Source of the DNA: an uncultured Muribaculaceae bacterium
Lineage (GTDB): Bacteria; Bacteroidota; Bacteroidia; Bacteroidales; Muribaculaceae
NCBI GenBank assembly: GCA_910586595.1
Contig: CAJUJB010000025.1
Coordinates: 1 to 37,232, forward strand
Length of the DNA: 37,232 nucleotides
Direction of reading: 5' to 3'
Made by a program: the position numbers and the translations under genes. Under the pieces are notes generated by a model. It searched no databases. It was not told the DNA's origin and saw only the letters and a program-made list of their open reading frames with translations. Positions 14,907 to 22,792 of this stretch are shown here, in pieces. Within the stretch, counting starts at the first letter, position 1. The number at the start of each line of letters is the position of its first letter.

Positions 14907-16286
14907 TTAATCTTTTATTGGGTCGACACTGAGCACCTCCATATTGTACATCCATGCAGGATAATAGAGATTGCCCTTTGTTGTCTCGACTTCTCCTACT
15001 TGGAAGTCGACTGTCTCGCTGCGTACAAAACGTTTGGGAGGATAGAAATCGCATCCAACCCCTTTGTTGGCGGCAAAACGATGTGAATCAATACCGTGAG
15101 AATAGAAGCCGGTTATTTCAGGATCTGAAGCTCCGGTATAACGTCCGAAGGAAATATCAACCGGAACCCAGCCAACACCTTCGTAGTAAACCTCCGACCA
15201 ATCGTGAAGATTCACCTCTCCCGGATGGAGCATCCATCCACTCTCCCAACGGGCAGGCACACCGAGACTACGCATAAGAGAGATAAATAGGAGTGAAACC
15301 TGGCCGCAGTCGCCATGGCCTTCGCGTAAAACATATTCAGGAATGCACGATATCGTACTATACTCGCGCGCTCCGGCCCACGGATATCGATTGATAATAT
15401 AATCAAAGACGAGTTCTGCCTGACGGGATGGATTGGTTTCGTCTCCTACAATGCTATGGGCAAGGTCGGACAGAGGAATTATATGGCGTCCGTCAGGAAC
15501 CTTGGTATAACGCTGATACAGATCACTCGACTTATCATATGGCTTAAGGCCATTCTTTATATCTTCAGCCGACGCATAAGCTCCGGAGGTGACAAAGCTA
15601 CCTGTATACTCAAAATGAAGAGTATCTCCTTCTGCAGGTGCCGGAGATTCAAAATAGATACTGTTGTGCACCGAACGACCATTCGAGAGAGTGAATTCGG
15701 GCTGTGAGGTATGGAGTATCTCTACATTTTTCTGACGGACACATGAGAGGGAATCCATCGGAACAGGCATCCACACTCTTACAGTATCCCCTGCAATTGC
15801 ATCATTATAGGGTACATCGATGCTGAATCTATAAGTTACACGATGACTCAATCCTGCAGGATTTGAACCTCGATAATAGCTCAATATGGAATCAACATAG
15901 CTGATACGGGCTGCCGACGCATTGGCACCGCGATGCTTGAAGCCGCCGTTATAATCTGGATGTAATAAGCCTAAGTTGCGGACAGACTTGCGGTGGAATC
16001 GCTGTTCTCCGTCAAGCATTTTCGCTTCAACATAATGTCGTGAGATAAATGTATCGATATCCGACTCCGTAACTTCGGGATATTTTTCTTTGATTTGCTG
16101 TAGAATCTCAGCTCGCGAAAGAGAAAAATCTGCCCGTAACCGTGAGGTCACCGCATCCACAGAATCATTCTCAAGCCACGCATATGGCATTGATTCAGCG
16201 CGAGCTTCTTCAGCATGATTGGCAAGCTCATATGCACCATACGCACCGGCTGCCACGACAAAGGCCACTATAATTGTTTTTTTCAT
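14907..16286 (-). CDS. exported transglutaminase-like cysteine protease
   Basis: A 459-aa protein with an N-terminal signal or anchor (MKKTIIVAFVVAAGAYGAYE), a helical N-terminal region to about residue 130, a beta-rich central part (about 145-235), and a C-terminal transglutaminase-like domain. The catalytic triad is visible: Cys327 in GHGDCGQVSLLF, His361 in NLHDWSEVYYEGVGW and Asp377 in VPVDISFG. Bacterial members of this fold are mostly peptidases rather than cross-linkers. As first gene of the operon with NlpC/P60 and dipeptide epimerase, action on peptidoglycan-derived peptides is a reasonable inference. The operon is led by a consensus promoter at 16322-16353. Confidence 0.88.
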   Translation of the reverse strand: MKKTIIVAFVVAAGAYGAYELANHAEEARAESMPYAWLENDSVDAVTSRLRADFSLSRAEILQQIKEKYPEVTESDIDTFISRHYVEAKMLDGEQRFHRKSVRNLGLLHPDYNGGFKHRGANASAARISYVDSILSYYRGSNPAGLSHRVTYRFSIDVPYNDAIAGDTVRVWMPVPMDSLSCVRQKNVEILHTSQPEFTLSNGRSVHNSIYFESPAPAEGDTLHFEYTGSFVTSGAYASAEDIKNGLKPYDKSSDLYQRYTKVPDGRHIIPLSDLAHSIVGDETNPSRQAELVFDYIINRYPWAGAREYSTISCIPEYVLREGHGDCGQVSLLFISLMRSLGVPARWESGWMLHPGEVNLHDWSEVYYEGVGWVPVDISFGRYTGASDPEITGFYSHGIDSHRFAANKGVGCDFYPPKRFVRSETVDFQVGEVETTKGNLYYPAWMYNMEVLSVDPIKD

Positions 16287-16321
16287 TAATTGCTGAGTGA
16301 TTCGATTTTACGAAAACACAT

Positions 16322-16353
16322 CAAAGATACGTACTTTAAACTTTATATCCAAA
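16322..16353 (-). promoter_or_regulatory. consensus Bacteroidetes promoter of the murein-peptide operon
   Basis: The minus strand carries TTTG (plus 16350-16353), a 20-base spacer, then TATCTTTG (plus 16322-16329), a perfect -33/-7 pair. The transcript would start about 30 bases before the transglutaminase ATG at 16286. Confidence 0.8.
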
Positions 16354-16381
16354 TTTTTTTAACCGGCTTCAGTTTTTTTAG

Positions 16382-16426
16382 TAAAGGGAGGGATACTCAC
16401 GAACACCGCGAGCATCCCTCCCTTTT
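16382..16426 (-). terminator. hairpin terminator after the pullulanase gene
   Basis: AAAGGGAGGGAT (16383-16394) pairs perfectly with ATCCCTCCCTTT (16414-16425). Inner pairs CTC/GAG extend the stem. It lies 20 bases after the pullulanase stop. The run after the stem on the minus strand is A-rich rather than T-rich, so its efficiency as an intrinsic terminator is uncertain. Confidence 0.65.
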
Positions 16427-16446
16427 AGTTATAGTATAAATAATAC

Positions 16447-18456
16447 TTATTTAACGCGTGCGAGGATTAGCGCTGAAGTTGCAGGCACATCCATCGTGCC
16501 ACCTTTTGTGGTGAAAAGGCCGTCGGGGTTGATTGAGCCGTCGTATGCAACCACAGTCCATTCCCCTTTGGGAATCTTGGCGGTGTAGGCCTCTTTCGAG
16601 CCGTTGAACACGAGTTTGATTTCCTTCCACGCATCACCTCCGGCATTATTTTTTATTGAATAAGAGATGATGTTCGGCGTCGATACTTTATCGAATACAA
16701 TATTTCGGGCTACATCTTCAGCAGTCGTCATGCGGAATGCAGGATGCTCACGACGAAGGCGGATGAGATTTTTATAGTATTCGAATTGGTCAGCGTTCTT
16801 AGTCTTCAGCGACCAATCGATTGCATTGATCGAGTCAGGCGATTTATATGAGTTATGCACGCCTTTCTTATCACGGAAAATCTCTTCTCCCGACCACATA
16901 AAGGGCGTACCCTGGGATGTGAATACAATTGTCTGGGCAAGGCGGGCGGCACGCTGGCGTTCGGCCTCGGTAGACCCAGGCATCGATTTGGCCAGTTTAT
17001 CAGTGAGCATCAAGTCGTCATGACACGACACATAATTCACTATCTGGGTCGGAGCTGACGCATAGGGGAATTTGGAGTTGTTGCCCTTGCTATAGTCAAC
17101 TTGCGGATGCGCGGTCGCACCAACGATGCCTATTTTTACAGTCTCTTCATTTCCAGGTTTTCCAGTGGCAAACCCAGGGTCGGCGGCATTGCTGTAGTGG
17201 CCTTTGATTGCATCGCGTATATCATCTGAGAATACAGCAATGTCTTTCATCTTTGCCACATTCTCCTTGAGAGCCCGCTGCTCAGCAGGCAGGGGTGAAT
17301 CTCCGGCAGTCCATCCTTCTCCGTATACAAAGATGGAAGGGTTAATCTCTTTGAGGGCGGCCGCAACCTCATTCATCGTCTCGATGTCATGGATTGCCAT
17401 CAAATCGAAGCGGAAGCCATCGATATGGTATTCCTGCGCCCAGTATTTAACCGAGTTTATGATGAAATCCCGCATTTGCTGACGCTCGGAGGCCGTTTCG
17501 TTTCCGCACCCAGACGCATCGCTATACGAGCCGTCGGCACGGTGGCGATAGTAATATCCAGGAGCCGTCAATGAGAAATTTGAATCATCGTTATTGGCAG
17601 TGTGGTTATAAACGACGTCCATCACAACACCGATGCCGGCGTCATGGAGGGCTTTCACCATCTGCTTCATTTCACGTACACGTGCCTCCGGATTTCCAGG
17701 GTCTGTGGAGTAAGAGCCTTCCGGCGCATTGTAGTTATATGGATCGTATCCCCAGTTGTACTGATTAGCCGGGAGATTACTCTCATCTACCGAGTTGTAA
17801 TCGTAGGACGGCAGTATATGGACATGGGTAACTCCAAGTTCTTTCAGATGGTCAATACCTGTGCTCGCGCCTTCGGGGGAAGTGGTCATGGGTTCTGTCA
17901 TGGCAAGGAACTTGCCTTTGTGTACAATACCCGACGAGGGATGCATGCTCATGTCGCGGTGGTGCATCTCATAGAGCACGGCATCGGTAATATTCTCAAT
18001 TACCGGCCCGCGGTCATTTTCCCAGCCTTCGGGATTAGTATTTGCGAAGTCGATTATAGCTGCTCTATGCCCATTGGTGCCGACAGCTTTTGCCCATACT
18101 CCAGGGGTTTCATCCAGCTGGTGCCCATCTACGGTAACTGCGAATGTATAGAATTTTCCATAGAGTTTTTCGGGTACACTGACGCGCCAAGTGCCGTTGT
18201 CGCTCTTGTGCATTTTAAGAGTTTCTACAGCAGGCGTGTTGCGGTCCGTATCATAAAGTCTGACTTCTACGGCATCTGCTTTGGGAGACCAAAGGGTGAA
18301 ATGAGTGCCGGAACCGTCTACCTTTAGCTCAAGATCAGAAGCTGCGTATGACGGCCATTCAGCGTAAGATTGTTCCATGTTTGTATCAGCGTAGGTAACA
18401 GGCGCCAGAAGTGATGAGGCTGCCAATACCAATGCAGTGCAGAGTTTAAATCGCAT
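16447..18456 (-). CDS. pulA: type I pullulanase (GH13 with CBM48)
   Basis: Debranching enzyme hydrolysing alpha-1,6 links in pullulan, amylopectin or glycogen. The 669-aa product has a Sec signal (MRFKLCTALVLAASSLLAPVTYA, no lipobox, so soluble in the periplasm) and a CBM48/early-set domain (about residues 42-140, THFTLWSPKADAVEVRLYD). The type I signature YNWGYDP is at 233-239. The GH13 barrel shows VVYNHT, nucleophile Asp351 (GFRFDLMA), acid/base Glu380 (YGEGW) and Asp480 (VSCHDD). A C-terminal beta-sandwich is at about 585-669. No susC/susD genes are nearby, so it is not in a classical PUL. It lies 68 bases downstream of the small CTD-like gene and may be co-transcribed. Confidence 0.94.
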   Translation of the reverse strand: MRFKLCTALVLAASSLLAPVTYADTNMEQSYAEWPSYAASDLELKVDGSGTHFTLWSPKADAVEVRLYDTDRNTPAVETLKMHKSDNGTWRVSVPEKLYGKFYTFAVTVDGHQLDETPGVWAKAVGTNGHRAAIIDFANTNPEGWENDRGPVIENITDAVLYEMHHRDMSMHPSSGIVHKGKFLAMTEPMTTSPEGASTGIDHLKELGVTHVHILPSYDYNSVDESNLPANQYNWGYDPYNYNAPEGSYSTDPGNPEARVREMKQMVKALHDAGIGVVMDVVYNHTANNDDSNFSLTAPGYYYRHRADGSYSDASGCGNETASERQQMRDFIINSVKYWAQEYHIDGFRFDLMAIHDIETMNEVAAALKEINPSIFVYGEGWTAGDSPLPAEQRALKENVAKMKDIAVFSDDIRDAIKGHYSNAADPGFATGKPGNEETVKIGIVGATAHPQVDYSKGNNSKFPYASAPTQIVNYVSCHDDLMLTDKLAKSMPGSTEAERQRAARLAQTIVFTSQGTPFMWSGEEIFRDKKGVHNSYKSPDSINAIDWSLKTKNADQFEYYKNLIRLRREHPAFRMTTAEDVARNIVFDKVSTPNIISYSIKNNAGGDAWKEIKLVFNGSKEAYTAKIPKGEWTVVAYDGSINPDGLFTTKGGTMDVPATSALILARVK

Positions 18457-18524
18457 TTATGAATATTTTAAGTAAGATGATATAATGTTCGGAATTAATT
18501 GTGCGGAGTCGCGGCTCCAATGTT

Positions 18525-18836
18525 TCATTTGACGGCTACGCGTCGAGTCAAATTGCCTGCCTTGATTATATAATACCCCGAGGGCAACTCTATCGAGCAG
18601 GAATCGCCTGAGTCAAGTGTGGTTGATTTTACCATAGTGCCAGTAATTGAAAAAACTGCAATCTCAATTGGGGCGGAGGTTGGATTTTCCACACCGACTT
18701 CCGACGCGCGTACGGCAATCTTAGGCTGCTCCTCCGATGGAAGAGAAACCTCCGTCGACGGCATAGCATGAAGCGAAGACGCGAATGAAATCGAGCCTAA
18801 GGATAATGCCATAAGTAAGATGCGGATATATTTCAT
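18525..18836 (-). CDS. small secreted protein made mostly of a sorting-domain-like beta module
   Basis: The preferred start is ATG 18836 (MKYIRILLMALSLGSISFASSLHA, a signal peptide). The frame is open further upstream, but that part reads through poor, non-signal sequence and the promoter places the transcript start close to it. The 103-aa product has after the signal only a linker (residues about 25-45) and a compact beta domain, VGVENPTSAPIEIAVFSITGTMVKSTTLDSG...LPSGYYIIKAG...RRVAVK. This follows the pattern of type IX secretion type A C-terminal domains or small DUF3244-like proteins. There is no cargo domain. Its promoter overlaps the uvrA terminator and the pullulanase gene follows. Confidence 0.72.
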   Translation of the reverse strand: MKYIRILLMALSLGSISFASSLHAMPSTEVSLPSEEQPKIAVRASEVGVENPTSAPIEIAVFSITGTMVKSTTLDSGDSCSIELPSGYYIIKAGNLTRRVAVK

Positions 18837-18892
18837 GGTGTTATATGCAGTATGTATGATGTAGGGGCATAAATCGCCCGTTTTTCTCAATA

Positions 18893-18924
18893 CAAAAATA
18901 GCGAATTATTGTGTTGGATACAAA
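18893..18924 (-). promoter_or_regulatory. consensus promoter of the small CTD-like gene, inside the uvrA terminator
   Basis: Minus strand: TTTG (plus 18921-18924), 20-base spacer, TATTTTTG (plus 18893-18900), a perfect Bacteroidetes -33/-7 pair. The -7 box is built from the T-run and the foot of the terminator stem. Confidence 0.75.
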
Positions 18925-18935
18925 TAACTCGCTAT
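18898..18935 (-). terminator. rho-independent terminator of uvrA
   Basis: ATAGCGAATTATT (18898-18910) and AATAACTCGCTAT (18923-18935) make a 13-bp stem with one mismatch and a 12-base loop. On the minus strand it is followed by TTTTG. It starts 33 bases after the uvrA stop. Confidence 0.75.
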
Positions 18936-18968
18936 TCTTTAACAGGAATTAAAAATTTTATCGCGATT

Positions 18969-21842
18969 TTATCTTATTACAGGGGTGATTCCCTCATCGC
19001 GGAGGAATCGTGAAGTTGGTGAATCTGTCGCAGCGACCTCTTCGGGAGTACCGCTTGCAATGATTCGTCCACCTCCGGCACCTCCGTCGGGGCCCATATC
19101 TACGAGCCAGTCTGCCATGCGCACAATATCCAGATTGTGCTCAATTACAAGAACAGTGTTGCCTTTGTCGACCAGTCGGTTGAGTATGCCTAAAAGCGTG
19201 CGTATATCATCAAAATGCAAGCCGGTTGTAGGCTCGTCGAGGATGAATAATGTCTTACCCGTATCGCGTTTTGCGAGCTCCGTGGCAAGTTTGACACGCT
19301 GATTCTCTCCACCGGAGAGGGTCGAAGAAGGTTGCCCCAACTTGATATACCCGAGGCCGATATCCTGAAGAACCTTTATCTTTTTAAAGATAGAAGGAAT
19401 ACCTGCAAAGAACTCGACAGCTTGATTTATCGTCATATCAAGTACATCTGCGATAGACTTGCCTTTGAACCTCACTTCAAGCGTCTCTCGGTTATAACGC
19501 TTGCCATGGCATTCCTCACACGGAATGAGTACGTCAGGAAGGAAGTTCATCTCAATGGTCTTGTACCCGTTGCCATTGCAGGCCTCACATCTGCCACCCG
19601 CTATGTTGAAAGAGAAACGCCCCGGTTTATAGCCTCGGATCTTAGCTTCCGGTAACCCTACAAATAAATTTCGGATGTCCGTGAAAACTCCTGTATATGT
19701 CGCCGGATTTGAACGTGGTGAGCGCCCGAGGGGAGATTGGTCAACAGTAACGACCTTATCTATATTTTCAATTCCTTCAATCGATCGATACGGTAACGGT
19801 TCGGTATTTGACCGATAGAAATGCTGACTGAGTATAGGTTGTAAGGTGCCGTTTATCAGCGACGACTTACCAGAGCCGGATACTCCGGCTACCACAGTCA
19901 GCGTGCCCAGTGGCAGAGTGAAATCCACATCTTTCAGGTTATGGCCGGTGGCGCCATGCACAACAATGGTTTTACCGTTCCCTTTTCTTCTGGATGCAGG
20001 GGTGGCAATCTGTTCTTTACCATTGAGGTAACGGGCGGTGACTGTATCAGTCTTCAGCATTTCGGCGGGTGTGCCCTGGAAGACCACTTCCCCACCCTTC
20101 CGGCCAGCTCCAGGCCCTATGTCTACAATATAATCGGCTTGAAGCATTATATCTTTGTCATGCTCAACAACCACAACCGTATTTGAAGCATCACGCAAGC
20201 GTTCGAGGGAAGAAATGAGACGGTGGTTATCACGTTGATGCAGGCCTATGGATGGCTCATCAAGTATATAAAGAACATTCACCAGTTCTGATCCAAGCTG
20301 AGTAGCCAGACGGATACGCTGACTCTCTCCACCCGAAAGCGTTGCAGAATTACGGTTCAATTGCAGATAATCGAGTCCTACATCTACCAGAAAATGCAAG
20401 CGCGTAGCAATTTCTTTGATTATCTCGGCAGCAATCTTACGGTCGCGCTCACTCAAACGTTGGCTTACTGTATCGGCCCATTGGGTGAGCGAGGAAATAT
20501 CGAGTCGGCAGAGCTCGGCAATATTCCGGTCATCGACAAAAAAATGCAAAGCTTCCCGGTTTAAGCGGTCTCCATTGCATTCGGGGCATGTACACCTCGA
20601 AAAAAACTGGCCGCTCCATTTTTTTGCCTGGTAGCCGGCATCTTCGTCAGTCATATTCTCGATAAACTTCACAACTCCGTCGAATGAGCGGAAAAAATCG
20701 AGAGCCGATGCGGTAGAGTCCTTCAGCTGAGGTACAGACGTTGTTCCGTTGAATATCTCATCAACCACTTCATCGCTTAAATCCTTGAAGGGAGTTTTGA
20801 GTGTAAACCCGTAACTTTCAAGTATGGCCCGGATCTGCATAAAGATGACGTTGTCACGATACTTCCCGAGAGGAATCAGTGCACCAGAATGAATCGACAG
20901 ATTCTCGTCGGGCACAATCTTGGCCCGGTCAATTATATTGACATACCCGAGGCCCTTGCAACGTGGACAAGCGCCTTGCGGTGAATTGAATGAGAAATTG
21001 TGAGGTGCGGGGTCATGATAGGAGATACCTGTGGCCGGGTCCATCAGTTCCTGGCTGTAGTAGGCAGCCGTATTCGCCTCCACGTCATAGACCATCATTT
21101 CCTTATCGCCCTGTGCAAGTGCAGTTTCAACCGATGCCAACAGTCGCTCAGTGTCTTTGTCATCAACCTTGAGCCGGTCAATGACAAGTTCTATGCTGTG
21201 ATTTTTATATCGGTCAAGACGCATACCACGGCTGATCTCAGTCAACTCGCCATCTACACGCACGTTAAGATACCCCTTCTTTACAAGCTGCTCGAAAAGC
21301 TCTTTGTAGTGACCCTTGCGGTTTTTAACTAATGGCGCGAGAATGTAGATCTTACGCCCGCTATATTTCTGAAGTATAAGTTCTACAATCTTTTCGTCGG
21401 TATACTTCACCATCTCCTGACCGGATAGGTAGCTTCGGGCTTTGCCTATGCGTGCGTAGAGGAGGCGGAGGAAGTCGTATATCTCGGTTGTTGTTCCGAT
21501 TGTGCTTCGGGGATTACGGTTTACGGTCTTCTGTTCAATGGCAATTACCGGGCAAAGACCCGATATGCTGTCAACATCGGGTCGCTCGAGATTTCCAAGC
21601 ATATTGCGCGCGTATGCCGAGAAGGTCTCGATATAGCGGCGTTGGCCTTCTGCAAATATAGTATCGAAGGCCAGAGAGGATTTGCCGGAACCGGATAAGC
21701 CCGTTATGACAGTAAGCTTATTGTGTGGGATGTCAACATTGATATTCTTCAAGTTGTTAACCCTGGCTCCTGTCACAACGATTTTACCCGAAGTTCCGTC
21801 ATCGGCTATGTGTTGGTTGGTCAGATCTATTTTACTGTCCAT
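18969..21842 (-). CDS. uvrA: excinuclease ABC subunit A
   Basis: DNA-damage recognition ATPase of nucleotide excision repair. The 957-aa length fits the family. First ABC module: Walker A GLSGSGKSSLAFDT near residue 50, IETFSAYARNML, and signature LSGGESQRIRLA with YILDEPSIGLH. Second: GVSGSGKSSLING, signature LSGGENQRVKLA and FILDEPTTGLH. Zinc-binding CxxC pairs appear as CPRC, CPEC, and in the C-terminal module CEAC/CEEC (GGRCEACNGNGY, IPCEECHGKRYN). The start at 21842 overlaps the end of the lytic transglycosylase gene by 16 bases, so translation is probably coupled. A terminator follows. No SOS-box-like site was recognised before the operon. Confidence 0.96.
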   Translation of the reverse strand: MDSKIDLTNQHIADDGTSGKIVVTGARVNNLKNINVDIPHNKLTVITGLSGSGKSSLAFDTIFAEGQRRYIETFSAYARNMLGNLERPDVDSISGLCPVIAIEQKTVNRNPRSTIGTTTEIYDFLRLLYARIGKARSYLSGQEMVKYTDEKIVELILQKYSGRKIYILAPLVKNRKGHYKELFEQLVKKGYLNVRVDGELTEISRGMRLDRYKNHSIELVIDRLKVDDKDTERLLASVETALAQGDKEMMVYDVEANTAAYYSQELMDPATGISYHDPAPHNFSFNSPQGACPRCKGLGYVNIIDRAKIVPDENLSIHSGALIPLGKYRDNVIFMQIRAILESYGFTLKTPFKDLSDEVVDEIFNGTTSVPQLKDSTASALDFFRSFDGVVKFIENMTDEDAGYQAKKWSGQFFSRCTCPECNGDRLNREALHFFVDDRNIAELCRLDISSLTQWADTVSQRLSERDRKIAAEIIKEIATRLHFLVDVGLDYLQLNRNSATLSGGESQRIRLATQLGSELVNVLYILDEPSIGLHQRDNHRLISSLERLRDASNTVVVVEHDKDIMLQADYIVDIGPGAGRKGGEVVFQGTPAEMLKTDTVTARYLNGKEQIATPASRRKGNGKTIVVHGATGHNLKDVDFTLPLGTLTVVAGVSGSGKSSLINGTLQPILSQHFYRSNTEPLPYRSIEGIENIDKVVTVDQSPLGRSPRSNPATYTGVFTDIRNLFVGLPEAKIRGYKPGRFSFNIAGGRCEACNGNGYKTIEMNFLPDVLIPCEECHGKRYNRETLEVRFKGKSIADVLDMTINQAVEFFAGIPSIFKKIKVLQDIGLGYIKLGQPSSTLSGGENQRVKLATELAKRDTGKTLFILDEPTTGLHFDDIRTLLGILNRLVDKGNTVLVIEHNLDIVRMADWLVDMGPDGGAGGGRIIASGTPEEVAATDSPTSRFLRDEGITPVIR

Positions 21843-22759
21843 CTTGAATCATAGGTTTTATAACCGGCCTTTGATCGCGACAGAGACTCGGAGAGAGGTA
21901 CGCGCACCTTGTAGGTTTTGCCGGTCTTGTTGGTGAGTTTCAGAGCACGTATCCACGGATTTGCATCCCGTAGTTGGGCATAGGTCGTGCCATGTGCCTT
22001 AGCCCAATCAGGCCATGAGGCAACCGGGCCCGAAACATCTACTGTTTTGTATTTGCGAGGCTGATATAACTGGTCATCCCGGAGACGGAAACCATATGCC
22101 TGCGGATTCTCCATAAGCACTTTCATTGCCATTACTCGATAAGGATAACGGGTAGTTTCCTCCGCAAGATAGAGGTCAAGCGAAGTGTCCTCACCTTGTT
22201 TGTCGAGGGCATTGGCAATACGGGTCATTCCTCCATTGTATGACGCCATAGCCGAAGGCCAGTCGCCATACTTGGCATAGGCTTTCTTAAGGTATCTGCA
22301 TGCAGCAGCCGTAGCCTTTTCTATATTGTATCGTTCGTCGATTTCATCGTTGACTTCAAGGCCGTATTCCTTGGCCGCAGAGGCTATGAATTGCCAGAAG
22401 CCGGCAGCTTTGGCACCAGAATAAGCCCGGGGATTTAACGATGATTCAACACATGCAAGATATAACAGATCAAGAGGAACTCCATTCTTTTGCAGTATAG
22501 GGGCCATCTCGGGGAAGAAACGGTTGGCTCGCTTGATTATCAGCATGGTGGTGCCATGGGTATATGCAATTGAGGTCAATTCTCTGTCAAAAGCTTCATA
22601 CATATCAGCTCTGTCAAGGTCAATGGTCTCGCCACATAGTGAAGCTGTGCGGGGAATGTCTGGCGAACAAACTCTCGCAAATACCTGCTGCTGTTCTTGT
22701 GCTTGGAGTGAAATGGGGGCGAGCATGGCGCACGCCAGTATTATGGAATAAAATTTCAT
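21827..22759 (-). CDS. lytic transglycosylase (MltD/SLT type), secreted
   Basis: Predicted periplasmic enzyme cleaving peptidoglycan glycan strands to 1,6-anhydro-MurNAc ends. Signal peptide MKFYSIILACAMLAPISLQAQ. The SLT domain holds catalytic Glu105 in LACVESSLNPRAYSGAKAAGFWQF, then the conserved AAACRYLKKAYAKYGDWPSAMASYNGG. The C-terminal region (about 225-300) has a KTVDVSGPVASWPDWAKAHGTTYAQLRDANPWI pattern, which resembles a degenerate LysM module that would bind glycan. At 310 aa it is smaller than E. coli MltD. It lies 33 bases after the type-B CTD protein gene and overlaps uvrA, so it forms a three-gene transcription unit with them. Confidence 0.9.
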   Translation of the reverse strand: MKFYSIILACAMLAPISLQAQEQQQVFARVCSPDIPRTASLCGETIDLDRADMYEAFDRELTSIAYTHGTTMLIIKRANRFFPEMAPILQKNGVPLDLLYLACVESSLNPRAYSGAKAAGFWQFIASAAKEYGLEVNDEIDERYNIEKATAAACRYLKKAYAKYGDWPSAMASYNGGMTRIANALDKQGEDTSLDLYLAEETTRYPYRVMAMKVLMENPQAYGFRLRDDQLYQPRKYKTVDVSGPVASWPDWAKAHGTTYAQLRDANPWIRALKLTNKTGKTYKVRVPLSESLSRSKAGYKTYDSRWTVK

Positions 22760-22792
22760 TTTAAGTCGTATAGGTCGGGCGAGCGCTAATTT

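Noticed and set aside
17602..18327. Long open frame (241 codons) on the strand opposite the pullulanase gene
   Set aside because: It runs antisense to a complete, motif-rich GH13 gene, has no recognisable domain, and its composition fits a mirrored frame produced by codon bias.
18837..18890. 18-codon upstream extension of the small CTD-like gene
   Set aside because: It would put a polar stretch before the signal peptide and start almost at the -7 box; ATG 18836 starts the signal peptide directly.
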